Assembly: GCA_001704765.1 (NCBI GenBank)
Contig: MBFK01000010.1
Location: forward strand, 124,001-188,000
Direction: 5' to 3'
From: Sinorhizobium shofinae
GTDB lineage: Bacteria > Pseudomonadota > Alphaproteobacteria > Rhizobiales > Rhizobiaceae
DNA: 64,000 nucleotides
The first letter of the stretch is position 1, and each line of letters starts with the position of its first letter. The position numbers were made by a program, and so were the translations under genes. Of this stretch, positions 1-9,300 are shown piece by piece. The notes under the pieces were generated by a model that did no database searches, was not told where the DNA came from, and saw nothing but the letters and a program-made list of their open reading frames with translations.

Positions 1-366
1 CTGTCCGAGCGGCCCGGTCGTCGTCTCGATGCCGGCGGCATGGCCGTATTCCGGATGACCTGCCGTCCGCGAGCCGAGCTGGCGGAAATTCTTGATCTCG
101 TCGATGGTGATGTCTTCGTAGCCGGTGAGATAGAGCAGCGAATAGAGCAGCATCGAGCCGTGGCCGGCCGACAGGACGAAGCGGTCGCGGTTCGGCCAGG
201 CGGGGTTCTTCGGGTCGAAGCTCAGGTAGCGGGTGAAGAGAACCGTTGCTATGTCGGCCGCCCCCATCGGGAGACCAGGGTGGCCGGAATTTGCCTTCTC
301 GACGGCGTCCATGGAGAGGAAACGGATTGCATTCGCCATCCGGTCGTGTTTTTCGCGAGAGATCAT
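1..366 (-). CDS. tkt: Transketolase, N-terminal part (runs off the window)
   Basis: Only the first 122 codons lie in the window; the gene continues past base 1. The enzyme transfers two-carbon units between sugar phosphates in the pentose phosphate and Calvin-type pathways using thiamine diphosphate. The N-terminus reads [20 protein letters not shown], followed by the family-typical [15 protein letters not shown] and an [10 protein letters not shown] segment that belongs to the cofactor-binding half. The ATG at 366-364 is the first in-frame start and fits the usual transketolase N-terminus. The gene is divergent from the DUF4164-zapA pair, and the 417-bp gap should hold both promoters. Confidence 0.95.
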   Translation of the reverse strand, partial: MISREKHDRMANAIRFLSMDAVEKANSGHPGLPMGAADIATVLFTRYLSFDPKNPAWPNRDRFVLSAGHGSMLLYSLLYLTGYEDITIDEIKNFRQLGSRTAGHPEYGHAAGIETTTGPLGQ

Positions 367-783
367 GACTGTTCCGTTTGCGTTCGGTGGTCAGGGGACG
401 GTCTCTATCCTCCAAAGACCGTATGAGAAGCGGCCGAACACATAGCAGGTGCGCCGCCCGAGTCAACAAATACAGGCCTTCCGCCGCCCGTGGCGGCGAC
501 CTTTTTGCGATCTTGCCTGGGTCGCGGGATCGCGCCGCAAGCATATCATCCGCAGATAAAATCGGCGATCCACAGCTTGCAGGGTGCAATTGGTGAAGGC
601 GCCATTGTTGAGACTTATGTAATGGGTTTAAAAAGGGCGATCCGAGGTGGCCGGAACTCTGGTCGATTCGGAGCGCGGAGCGAGACGTGAGGCGTTATAC
701 GTGGATCGGCTCTGCCACCTTGTTTAGGGCAATGAGAAGGCGTTCGACCCTTCTCATCCCCCTCTGGAGAGGTTTCGAAAGAG
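367..783. other. Intergenic region between divergent tkt and DUF4164 genes
   Basis: 417 bases without a supportable gene. The short ORFs here have no family resemblance and are poorly placed. The region must carry the promoters of tkt (leftward) and of the DUF4164-zapA operon (rightward), but I see no strong -35/-10 pair or known operator. Confidence 0.5.
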
Positions 784-1053
784 ATGCCTGCAAAGACGGT
801 CAATGCGGCGATCGAGGAATTGCGAAACGCGGTTCAGTCTCTTGACATCGCAATCGATGGCCGCTTCGACAAGGAAAAGGACGCGAGCGAGTTCGAGGGC
901 GAAGTGCGCCGGGTCAATACGGACCGGTCGCGGCTGGCGCAGGAACTCGACCAATCGCAGTTCCGGGCCAATCGACTGGAAGAGGTCAATCGCGAGGTTT
1001 CCCGTCGTCTGGTGACGGCGATGGAGACCATTCGGGCAGTGCTGGATCGCTGA
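784..1053 (+). CDS. DUF4164-type small coiled-coil protein
   Basis: An 89-residue protein that is almost entirely charged helix (heptad-like EELRNAVQSL, RSRLAQELDQ, REVSRRLVTAM), predicted to form a coiled coil. It has no signal peptide or membrane segment. Proteins of this size and composition directly upstream of zapA are widespread in Rhizobiales and are grouped as DUF4164; their biochemical role is not established. The stop lies 12 bases before the zapA start, so the two genes are probably co-transcribed, which suggests a connection with cell division (inference only). Confidence 0.8.
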   Translation: MPAKTVNAAIEELRNAVQSLDIAIDGRFDKEKDASEFEGEVRRVNTDRSRLAQELDQSQFRANRLEEVNREVSRRLVTAMETIRAVLDR

Positions 1054-1065
1054 GGTTCTTGAAGC

Positions 1066-1443
1066 ATGGCGCAGGTGACGGTGACGATCGACGGCAAGGC
1101 CTACCGCATGGCCTGCGAAGAAGGACAGGAGGATCACCTCAGCGACCTCGCCGCCCGGTTCGATCAATATGTCGGCCATCTCAAGGGGCAGTTCGGCGAA
1201 ATCGGCGACCTGAGGCTGACCGTGATGGCCGGTATCATGGTCATGGACGAACTGAGCGAGGTCAATCGGCGGCTGAAGAGCCTCGAGGCCGAGGTCGGCA
1301 ACCTGAAAAACAGTCGTGACGCGAACCTTTCCGACCAGGCAAGAGGCGAGGAAGCGCTTGTCGCGGCATTGGCGGAAGTCACGGCGCAGATCCAAGACAT
1401 CACCGCCAAGCTCAACGGCCGCCCGGTCGTCCCGGCAAATTGA
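1066..1443 (+). CDS. zapA: Cell division protein ZapA
   Basis: A 125-residue ZapA-family protein. ZapA binds and bundles FtsZ filaments at midcell. The N-terminal beta-hairpin/helix domain is recognisable (MAQVTVTIDGKAYRMACEEG, then the AARFDQYV helix), and the C-terminal half is a long helix suited to the family's dimer/tetramer coiled coil (VNRRLKSLEAEVGNLKNS). The ATG at 1066 begins directly with the family's hydrophobic first strand. It is second in a two-gene operon with the DUF4164 gene and is followed by a 6S RNA gene; the zapA-6S RNA neighbourhood is conserved across many proteobacteria. Confidence 0.93.
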   Translation: MAQVTVTIDGKAYRMACEEGQEDHLSDLAARFDQYVGHLKGQFGEIGDLRLTVMAGIMVMDELSEVNRRLKSLEAEVGNLKNSRDANLSDQARGEEALVAALAEVTAQIQDITAKLNGRPVVPAN

Positions 1444-1539
1444 GCTCGCCCGGGCTCCTGGATTGCGAATTGTCGAATTGAGAGCGTTTTCCGCAGGACC
1501 CGCTCTGGCGAAAACGGTCAAGACGTTCTATATCTGCCC

Positions 1540-1695
1540 GGCGGTCTGCGCTTCCCGACAGGAACCACAATCCCCGGGGCCATACACGATCTCAAGGGAA
1601 CTGTCCCTGTCCGGACTCGTGGGTCTGGACACACGGTACCCACCTACTTAGTAGGCACCCGGGATCGTAAACTATCCACCGGTCGTCGTGGATCG
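1540..1695 (+). ncRNA. ssrS: 6S RNA (RNA polymerase regulator)
   Basis: Lies just downstream of zapA, the classical location of 6S RNA. A rhizobial-type -10 (CTATAT, 1528-1533) precedes the inferred 5' end by a few bases. The segment has the long imperfect hairpin expected of 6S: complementary blocks run along its length, with a GGGAACTG/CAGTCC-like stretch and a CCTACTTAGTAGG hairpin near the 3' part. 6S RNA mimics an open promoter and sequesters the housekeeping sigma-RNA polymerase in stationary phase. The ends are approximate (plus or minus 10 bases). The call rests on location and pattern, not on a covariance-model score. Confidence 0.72.
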
Positions 1696-1707
1696 CACTC
1701 CTTCCTT

Positions 1708-2574
1708 TCAGTCGGTACCGCGAAAGGCGCGGCGAATGGCGTCGGCCATTGCGTCGATCGTCGGGGAGCGATGATCCGGCCTTGTACGCAAGACGACGTT
1801 CGACATGTCGATGATGCCGAAGCCGTCGTCTTCGGTCAGCTCGCGGCAGCCGGCGGGTATGGCGCTGCGCGACATCGGGGCGATGGCGAGACCCGATACG
1901 ACCGCGGCGATCAGGCCGCTGCTCGTGCGGCTGACATAGGCGACGCGACTCTCTATGCCCCGCTTCTTCAGACTGCGCATGGCCAGATCGTCGCACCACC
2001 CGCCTTCATAATGGGTATAGGTGGCGATCGGCACCGGTCGCCGCTCGCATGTGCCGTGCTGGTCGGAACCGGCCCAGACGGTGGGATCCACCATCAGGAC
2101 CTCATTCCTGGTTCGGCCTCCGGGCTCGAATACGACGGCGATGTCGATCTCGCCCGCCTCGAGCGATGTCAGATTGGACATCGAATGCCCCTGCTGCACC
2201 GTCACCTCGACGTTCGGGTGAGTTGCGGCGAATGCGCCGAGCGCTCTTGGTAGGGTGGAGTTGATGTATTCCTCCGATATTCCGATGCGGACCGAGCCGT
2301 CCAGGGCAGGCTCGCGCATGGCTGCCGCCGTGTCGTCAAGCAGGGCAACGATCCGCCGCGCATTGTCGATAAGGCGCCGGCCCTGCGCAGTCAGCACGAC
2401 GCCCCGGGAATGACGCTCGAACAGTGCGAAGCCGAGAAGATCCTCGAGTTTCTTGATCTGCATGCTGACGGCCGATTGCGTGCGTCGAACGGCATCGGCA
2501 GCCCGCGTAAGGTTGCCCGTATCGGCAACTGCAAGAAAGGTTCGCAACAGGTCGCTGTCGAGCGGAAGGGACAT
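1708..2574 (-). CDS. LysR-family transcriptional regulator
   Basis: A 288-residue LysR-type regulator. Residues about 5-65 form the winged helix-turn-helix (DLLRTFLAVADTGNLTRAAD, then RTQSAVSMQIKKLEDLLG). The remainder is the two-lobed effector-binding domain, starting near VRIGISEEYINSTLP. I chose the ATG at 2574, which gives MSLPLDSDLLRTF, the normal LysR N-terminus. A longer in-frame extension upstream has no family resemblance. Family members usually regulate a divergent gene, but none is evident upstream, so the target is unknown. Its 3' end lies just past the 6S RNA on the opposite strand. Confidence 0.9.
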   Translation of the reverse strand: MSLPLDSDLLRTFLAVADTGNLTRAADAVRRTQSAVSMQIKKLEDLLGFALFERHSRGVVLTAQGRRLIDNARRIVALLDDTAAAMREPALDGSVRIGISEEYINSTLPRALGAFAATHPNVEVTVQQGHSMSNLTSLEAGEIDIAVVFEPGGRTRNEVLMVDPTVWAGSDQHGTCERRPVPIATYTHYEGGWCDDLAMRSLKKRGIESRVAYVSRTSSGLIAAVVSGLAIAPMSRSAIPAGCRELTEDDGFGIIDMSNVVLRTRPDHRSPTIDAMADAIRRAFRGTD

Positions 2575-2898
2575 CGGACGCCATAAGAAAATCTGATGAT
2601 AGGCATGTTCGCAATTCGTTTGTCTCATGTCAACGAAGAGCGGAAGATCGGTCGTCCCGTCTTTCTCGAGGCCCCTGTCATGCCTGTACTGGTTGTGCCT
2701 GCATCTCCGACCTCCCGGCAATCCTCCCCGTTGAAGGCCGCCGTCGAACATTTCCGATTGCGCCGTGCAATCGAGGCATATTGGGTGCTGGTCATCGAAC
2801 GTTGCGATTCGCACCTCATCGACGACGTCGGCCTCGCCGAGATCGAGAGGCCGTCGGCCGGGTGGTGGCCGGATCCGATCCGGCATTCACATTGGATG
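2575..2898. other. Intergenic region upstream of the LysR gene
   Basis: 324 bases between the LysR start and the end of the small minus-strand ORF. Open frames exist on both strands because the DNA is GC-rich, but none resembles a protein family I know and none has a convincing ribosome binding site. No operator or repeat is evident. It may contain eroded coding sequence. Confidence 0.4.
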
Positions 2899-3108
2899 CT
2901 ATGAGATAAGGTCGAGCCTGGCAGCGCGGAAGACGGCTTCCGCGAGATTGTTCGCCTGCAGCTTGCGCATTGCCTCTTCGAGCGCCTGGTCGATCCGTTC
3001 CATCGGAATGTCGGTTTCGCGCATCATGTCCAGCCGCGTCCGGCCACGGGCCGCAAGGGAGAGGCAGCGCAGTTCAAGTGCGCCGAGCTGGTCGATCCTG
3101 TCCGTCAT
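2899..3108 (-). CDS. Small helix-rich protein, possible LuxR-type HTH fragment
   Basis: A 69-residue ORF starting at ATG 3108 (MTDRIDQLGALELRCLSLAA). The pattern 'LGALELRCLSLAARGRTRLDMMRETDIPMERIDQALEEAMRKL' resembles the C-terminal LuxR/FixJ helix-turn-helix (LTxRExxVLxLxAxGxxxxEIAxxLxxSxxTVxxHxxxxxxKL), including the expected hydrophobic spacing, but the key residues are weakly conserved. It could be a stand-alone small regulator or a remnant. It is isolated between two intergenic regions and has no visible operon partner. Confidence 0.55.
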   Translation of the reverse strand: MTDRIDQLGALELRCLSLAARGRTRLDMMRETDIPMERIDQALEEAMRKLQANNLAEAVFRAARLDLIS

Positions 3109-3379
3109 GGACACGGCCCATCCTTCAGAGCGTCCGGCAAATCACCGGCTCGCAGCTCTTCCAATCATTTGAAATCATGAAGCTAATTACATGCGCAGGA
3201 CGTCGCGCGAAGCCGAACCGTGGCAAAGGGTGAAGACCAGGTTAATGCTGTTTCGATATGGGAAGGGTGGAGGACTGTCGCGAAATGTTGCAAAAGCGAC
3301 GGGGACACGGGTTCAGTTCGCGTGCGATCTGCACTACCTCGTTGCCCGTTAGGAACGGTTTGCCGGAAAGGGACGCTTG

Positions 3380-3952
3380 ATGTCACCGAAGGACTTGAAG
3401 GCCGCGCTGAGGAAGGAGCGTCTGGCCATGCGCGACGCGATGCAGGCGGAAGCGCGGATCGAGGCGAGCCTCGCCATGGCGGATCATGCCGGCGACATCA
3501 TCGCCCTCGATCCCGGCCATGTCGTTTCGGGCTTCTGGCCGATCCGGTCGGAGGCGGACATCCGGCCGCTGATGGTGCGGCTCAGGGACCGCGGTGCGAG
3601 ACTCTGCCTGCCGGTGATCCTCGACAAGAAGACCATCGTGTTTCGCGAGCTCGCCGACGGCGTGGCGGTCGTCGAGACCGGCTTCGGGACGACGGGTCCT
3701 GGACCGGAAGCGCCGGAGCTCGATCCGGATATCATGCTGGTGCCGCTTTCCGCCTTCGATGCTGTCGGCCATCGTATCGGCTACGGTGCCGGTTATTATG
3801 ACCGCGCGATCAACCGGTTGCGCAGCAAAGGCCACATACCGCGCCTGATCGGGATTGCATTCGACTGCCAGGAAGTGGCATCAGTGCCGGCAGAACCGCA
3901 TGACGTGGCGTTGGACGCCGTGTTGACGGAGAGCGGTTTTCGACATTTTTGA
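3380..3952 (+). CDS. 5-formyltetrahydrofolate cyclo-ligase
   Basis: A 190-residue enzyme of the YgfA/MTHFS family, which converts 5-formyl-THF to 5,10-methenyl-THF with ATP and recycles an inhibitory folate. The family landmarks are present: an N-terminal helix rich in Arg/Lys (LKAALRKERLAMRDAM), a central SGFWPIRSEADIRPL segment, and the C-terminal LVPLSAFDAVGHRIGYGAGYYDRAI motif with its glycine-rich Mg-ATP site. I use ATG 3380; a TTG lies immediately upstream, but the GGAAAGGGA tract fits either start. Many proteobacteria place this gene next to zapA and 6S RNA; here the LysR gene and a small ORF intervene. Confidence 0.92.
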   Translation: MSPKDLKAALRKERLAMRDAMQAEARIEASLAMADHAGDIIALDPGHVVSGFWPIRSEADIRPLMVRLRDRGARLCLPVILDKKTIVFRELADGVAVVETGFGTTGPGPEAPELDPDIMLVPLSAFDAVGHRIGYGAGYYDRAINRLRSKGHIPRLIGIAFDCQEVASVPAEPHDVALDAVLTESGFRHF

Positions 3953-4011
3953 GCGGGCTGATTTGGGTCGATTCGACCCTGATCATCGTGATCCAAGCGG
4001 GATTGAGCAGC

Positions 4012-4836
4012 ATGCGACTTCTGTTTCTGGGAGATATGGTTGGCAAGACGGGCCGCACGGCGGTCTGGGAGCGCCTCCCGGGATTGGTAAGTGATCTCAA
4101 GCTCGACTTCGTCGTCGTCAATGGCGAGAACGCCGCCGGCGGCTTCGGCATCACCGAGGACATCTTCCTGGAGACGATCAGCGCCGGTGCCGATGTGGTG
4201 ACGACCGGCAACCATGTCTGGGACCAGAAGGAGGCCGTGGTCTTCTGCGAGCGGCACGACCAGTTCCTGCGCCCGGCGAACTATCCGGCCGGCACGCCGG
4301 GTCGCGGATCCAACCTATTCTTCGCCCGCAATGGCGCCCGCGTGCTGGTCGCCAATGTCATGGGTCGGGTCTTCATGCATCCGGAACTCGACGACCCCTT
4401 CAAATGCGCCGAGGCGATCCTCGAGGCCTGCCCGCTCGCAGAACAGGCCGATGCTGTCGTCTTCGATTTCCACGCCGAGGCGACGAGCGAGAAGCAGTGC
4501 TTCGGACACTTCGTCGACGGGCGCGCCAGCCTCGTGGTCGGCACGCATACCCATGTGCCGACCGCCGATCACCAGATCCTCAACGGCGGCACCGGCTATA
4601 TCAGCGACGCCGGCATGTGCGGCGACTACGATTCCTCGCTCGGCATGGACAAGGAGGAGCCGCTCAACCGTTTCATCTCCAAGATGCCCAAGGGCCGCTT
4701 CGAGGCGGCCTCCGGTCCCGCCACGATCTGCGGCGTCGGCGTGGAGGTTTCCGACCGCACGGGACTTGCCGAGAAGATCGCGCCGCTCCGGCTCGGCCCC
4801 CGGCTCGCCGAAACGATCCCGGAATTCTGGTCCTAA
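4012..4836 (+). CDS. YmdB-type metallophosphoesterase (TIGR00282 family)
   Basis: A 274-residue calcineurin-like phosphoesterase of the YmdB family, whose characterised members hydrolyse 2',3'-cyclic nucleotides. The metal-site motifs are intact: LFLGDMVGKTGR (GD), VVNGENAAGGFG (NGEN), TTGNHVWDQKE (GNH) and VVGTHTHVPTADHQI (GTHTH). The ATG at 4012 begins exactly at the conserved MRLLFLGD; an upstream TTG extension is not family-like. It follows the folate gene by 59 bases in the same orientation and may be co-transcribed. The cellular substrate in rhizobia is not known. Confidence 0.9.
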   Translation: MRLLFLGDMVGKTGRTAVWERLPGLVSDLKLDFVVVNGENAAGGFGITEDIFLETISAGADVVTTGNHVWDQKEAVVFCERHDQFLRPANYPAGTPGRGSNLFFARNGARVLVANVMGRVFMHPELDDPFKCAEAILEACPLAEQADAVVFDFHAEATSEKQCFGHFVDGRASLVVGTHTHVPTADHQILNGGTGYISDAGMCGDYDSSLGMDKEEPLNRFISKMPKGRFEAASGPATICGVGVEVSDRTGLAEKIAPLRLGPRLAETIPEFWS

Positions 4837-5055
4837 GCGTCGGGCGTCTTTGGCCGAATTGCCGGCAGACATCCGACCGACGCGCAATCCTCGCAGTCGC
4901 TGCACCGGCCCGAAGCGGCCGCAGTGCCATTTTCTGTCGGCTGTGCGGGAATGCTTTTTTCAGTGACAGACTTTGAAAATGGTGGCAGGTTGGCGCGCAA
5001 AATCAGAGCCGTGTCGAGCGGCCGCTGTTCGCAAGTTTCCATGTCGATCTAGAAG

Positions 5056-5111
5056 CCAGAGCGAAATGCGTGCGGATAAACCGCGTGCACTCTTTCCTCT
5101 TCCCGCTCTGG
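5056..5111. repeat. Intergenic palindromic element, copy 1
   Basis: An outer inverted repeat CCAGAGCG (5056-5063) pairs perfectly with CGCTCTGG (5104-5111). Inside it a small hairpin GCGG-loop-CCGC is followed by CACTCTTTCCTC. The same architecture (GCGG-A-rich loop-CCGC, then CACACTTTCCTC, then a CCCGC outer arm) recurs at 9659-9706 and 25594-25643. It sits about 105 bases before the membrane fusion protein gene within an otherwise featureless 381-base gap (4837-5217). Confidence 0.65.
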
Positions 5112-5217
5112 CGCCACCCGGAGGCAAAAATGCCCCGGGCTCGAGAATGTCGCCACGGCAACTGGATTATCCAATGCGCGCCGGCGATCTTGATGTTCAA
5201 GTGCCTGGAGAGCGTGC

Positions 5218-6375
5218 ATGTTGCGAAAGTGGCGTCTGCCGGTGATCGCCGGCATTTCCATCTCCCTTCTCATATCGACACCGGCAGGGGCGCAGGATGC
5301 GCAAATGCCGGCGGTGACCGTCGCCAAGCCGGTGGTGCGGGACGTCATCGATGCCGACGAGTTTATCGGCCGGTTCGAGGCGGTGGACGAGGTTTCGGTC
5401 CGTTCGCGTGTCGGCGGCTATCTGGACCAGGTGTTCTTTACCGACGGCGCGCTGGTGAACAAGGGTGACAAGCTCTTCGTCATCGACCAGCGACCATTCC
5501 GCATGGCCCTTTCCCAGGCCGAAGCGTCGCTCGCCTCGGCTCAATCAACGCAGGCCTTCGCCGAATCGCAGTTCAAGCGGACCGAATCTCTGACCGGTAC
5601 GGGCACGCTGTCGGTTTCCAAGCTCGACGACGATCGTCGCGCGCTGCTCGCCGCACAGGCCAATGTGCGCGGAGCAGAAGCTGCGGCAGAGCGTGCCAAG
5701 CTCGATCTCGAATACACCACCATCACCGCGCCGCTCAGCGGCCGCGTCGATCGCCGGCTTCTGTCGCCGGGAAATCTCGTCCAGGCGGACGAGACCGTGT
5801 TGACGACGATCGTCTCCCTCGATCCGATCGATTTCTATTTCGATGTCGATGAACGGCGGCTGCTGTCCTACGCCCGCACGGCGCGCGAGCGAGGCAGCGC
5901 CTTGCAGGAGGGCGCCGGATCGCTCGGGGTATTGGTGACGATCGCCGACGCCACCGAACCGCCCTTTGAAGGCAAGCTCGATTTCTCGGAGAACCGGGTC
6001 GACAACCAGACGGGCACGATGCGCCTGCGCGCCCGCTTCGCCAACCCGAACTTCATTTTGCAGCCAGGCCTTTTCGGCCGCGTCGAGGTCGAAGGTTCCA
6101 ATACCTACAAGGCGATCCTTGTTCCCGATGAGGCAATCGCCGCCGACCAGAACGAACGCGTCGTTTATGTGGTCGGCGAGGACGGAAGCGTCGCAACCAA
6201 ACCCGTGCGCCTCGGGCCGCGGCTGCATGGCTATCGGGTCATCCGCAGCGGCTTGACCGGCGACGAGACGATTATCGTCAACGGAATCATGCGTGCGCGG
6301 CCGGGCGTAAAAGTGAAGCCGGAACTCGTCGTGCTGCCGCAGGAAGCAGCACAATCGGCGGAGAATGCCCAATGA
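5218..6375 (+). CDS. RND efflux periplasmic adaptor (membrane fusion protein)
   Basis: A 385-residue AcrA/MexA-family adaptor that links an inner-membrane RND pump to an outer-membrane channel. An N-terminal signal peptide (about residues 1-26, ending STPAGAQ) lacks a lipobox cysteine, so the protein is not a lipoprotein. The order is typical: barrel-sandwich half (VSVRSRVGGYLDQVFFTDGA), an alpha-helical hairpin (about 95-165, QAEASLASAQST...), the second lipoyl half (YTTITAPLSGRVDRRLLSPG) and a beta-barrel (FDVDERRLLSY). The stop overlaps the pump gene by four bases (ATGA), so the pair is translationally coupled. No outer-membrane channel gene is adjacent. Confidence 0.93.
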   Translation: MLRKWRLPVIAGISISLLISTPAGAQDAQMPAVTVAKPVVRDVIDADEFIGRFEAVDEVSVRSRVGGYLDQVFFTDGALVNKGDKLFVIDQRPFRMALSQAEASLASAQSTQAFAESQFKRTESLTGTGTLSVSKLDDDRRALLAAQANVRGAEAAAERAKLDLEYTTITAPLSGRVDRRLLSPGNLVQADETVLTTIVSLDPIDFYFDVDERRLLSYARTARERGSALQEGAGSLGVLVTIADATEPPFEGKLDFSENRVDNQTGTMRLRARFANPNFILQPGLFGRVEVEGSNTYKAILVPDEAIAADQNERVVYVVGEDGSVATKPVRLGPRLHGYRVIRSGLTGDETIIVNGIMRARPGVKVKPELVVLPQEAAQSAENAQ

Positions 6376-9300
6376 GATTTGCGCACTTCTTCGTCGATCG
6401 GCCGATCTTCGCTTCGGTGCTGTCGATCGTTCTCCTGATCGTCGGCGGCATTGCTTATTTCCAACTGCCGGTGGCGCAATATCCCGAAATCGCGCCGCCC
6501 ACCATCGTTGTCAGGGCTTCCTATCCGGGAGCGGATGCGGAGACCGTTGCCAATACGGTCGCCACCCCGCTCGAACAGGAAATCAACGGCGTCGAGAACA
6601 TGCTCTACATGTCCTCCTATTCGACCGCCGACGGCTCGATGTCGCTGACGATCACTTTCAAGCTCGGCACGGACCTCGATCAGGCGCAGGTGCTGGTGCA
6701 GAACCGCGTCTCGATCGCCGAGCCACGCCTGCCCGAGGACGTGCGGCGCATCGGCGTCACCACCACCAAGAGCTCGCCGGACTTGATGATGGTCGTTCAC
6801 CTGCTCTCGCCGAACGACCGCTACGACCAGCTCTATGTCTCCAACTATGCCCGCTCGCGCATTCGCGACCTTCTCGTTCGGCTCGATGGCGTCGGCGACG
6901 TCATCCTCTTTGGCGAGCGCGAATATGCCCTTCGTGTCTGGCTCGATCCGCAGAAACTCTCCGCCTACGGCATGACGTCCGGCGATGTCGTCGAGGCGCT
7001 GCGCGAGCAGAACGTCCAGGTCTCCGGCGGCTCGATCGGTGGCCCGCCGATGTCGGGCGACAGCGCCTTTCAATACACCGTCACCACCGACGGCCGCTTC
7101 AGCGACGCCCGGCAATTCCGCTATGTGATCGTCAAGGCCACCGAGGATGGCAGGCTCGTGCAGTTGCAGGACGTCGCCCGCGTCGAGCTCGGCGCGCGCG
7201 AATATGTCACCAACAGCTATCTGAACGGCAGCCCGGCCGTAGCCCTCGGCATCTTCTCGCGTCCCGGCACCAATGCGCTCGCGGCGGCGGACGCGATCCA
7301 GGCGACGATGGCCGACCTTTCCAGGGATTTTCCCGACGGGCTCGAATACAGGATCATCTACAACCCCACCGAATTCATCTCGGAATCGATCGACGAGGTC
7401 TACATGACGATCGGCGAGGCGGTGATCCTCGTCGCGCTGGTGGTCATCGTCTTCCTCCAGTCCTGGCGCACCGCGATCATTCCGATCGTCGCCATTCCGG
7501 TTTCACTGATCGGCACATTCGCGTTGCTTTTCGCCTTCGGCTTCTCTCTCAACATGCTGACCCTCTTCGGGCTGGTGCTGGCGATCGGCATCGTGGTCGA
7601 CGATGCGATCGTCGTCGTCGAGAATGTCGAGCGCAATCTGGCGCGCGGCATGACGCCACGAGAGGCGGCGCATGTGACGATGGACGAGGTCGGCGCGGCG
7701 GTAATCGCCATCTCGCTCGTTCTGACCGCCGTCTTCGTGCCGACCGCCTTCATTCCGGGTATTGCCGGTCAATTCTACCTGCAGTTCGCCGTGACGATCG
7801 CGGTGGCGACGGTGATCTCCGCCATCAATTCGCTGACCTTGTCGCCGGCGCTTGCGGCCATCCTGCTGCGTCCCCATGACAACCACGAGCATGAAAGCCG
7901 CAATCCGGTCACCCGCTTCGGCCGAGCGCTTGCCAATGGCTTCAACAACGGCTTCGACCGCATGGCCGACGGCTATGGCTGGGTGGTGCGCCGCCTTGTC
8001 CAGACCCGGCTTGCGCTGGCCGCGGCCCTTCTTGTCTTCGTCGCCCTGCTCGGGGCCACCTGGTATATGGCGCAGGTCGTGCCGCGCGGCTTCATACCGA
8101 CGATGGACCAGGGCTACGCGATCGTCGTCATCCAGCTTCCCGACGGCGCCGCGCTCGAGCGGACCGACGCCGTCGTCCAGCGTGCGTCGGCAATGATCCG
8201 GGAAGTCCCGGGGGTGAGGGACGCCGTCGCCTTTGCCGGCTTCAACGGGGCGACCTTTACCAATGCCTCGAACTCGGGGGTTATCTTCACGCCTTTCGAC
8301 AGTTTCGAGGAGCGTCTTGAACACGGCCAAAGTGCCACTCAGATCATCGGCCAGATCTTCGGCGCGATGCAGAGCATCCAGGAGGCCTTCATCATCGCGG
8401 TGCCGCCGCCGTCGGTGCGCGGCATCGGCAATTCGGGCGGCTTCAAGATGCAGATCATGGACCGCCAGAGCGCCGACATGCGCCGCGCGCTGGGGCTCGC
8501 CTATCAGATGATGGGGGCGGCCAACCAGACCGAAGGGCTGACCGGCGTCTTCACGACCTTCTCGGCCTCGAGCCCGCAATTCTTCCTGGCGATCGACCGC
8601 GACAAGGCGCGGGCGCTGAACGTGCCGATTCCCAACATCTTCGAGACGCTGTCGATCAATCTCGGGACGTCCTACGTCAATGATTTCAACGCGTTCGGCC
8701 GCGTCTACCAGGTCCGCGCCCAGGCCGACCAGCAATATCGCGTGGAACGCGACGACATCCTTGCCCTGAAGGTGCGGTCCGCGTCGGGCGCACTCGTTCC
8801 GCTCGGCACGCTCGTCGAGATCCGCGACACGAGCGGCCCCGCGCTCGTGCAGCGCTACAACATGTATGTCTCCGTTCCAGTCCAGGGCAACCCGGCGCCG
8901 GCTGTCTCGACCGGCACCGCGCTCGACAAGATGGAGGCGCTCGCCGCGCAGATCCTGCCGCAGGGAACGACATTCGAGTGGACCGAGCTTGCCTTCCAGG
9001 AACGCCAGACCGGCAATACCGCCGTGTTCATCTTTGCGCTCTCGGTGATCTTCGTCTTCCTGGCGCTTGCCGCCCAGTATGAGAGCTGGGTGCTGCCGCT
9101 GGCGATCATCCTGATCGTGCCGCTTGCCGTTCTCGCCGCCCTTCTCGGAGTTTCCCTCCGAGGCATGGACAACAACGTCCTGACCCAGATCGGTCTCATC
9201 GTGCTGATCGGCCTTGCGGCGAAGAATGCGATCCTGATCGTCGAATTCGCGCGCCAGGGCGAGGAGGAGGGGAAGTCGCCGATCGAGGCGGCGATCGAGG

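Noticed and set aside
2575-2886. An N-terminal extension of the LysR regulator
   Set aside because: The extension has no similarity to LysR proteins, and the ATG at 2574 gives the standard N-terminus.
2596-2904. A 102-codon plus-strand ORF divergent from LysR as its possible target
   Set aside because: No recognisable domain and no ribosome site; it looks like chance open frame in GC-rich DNA.
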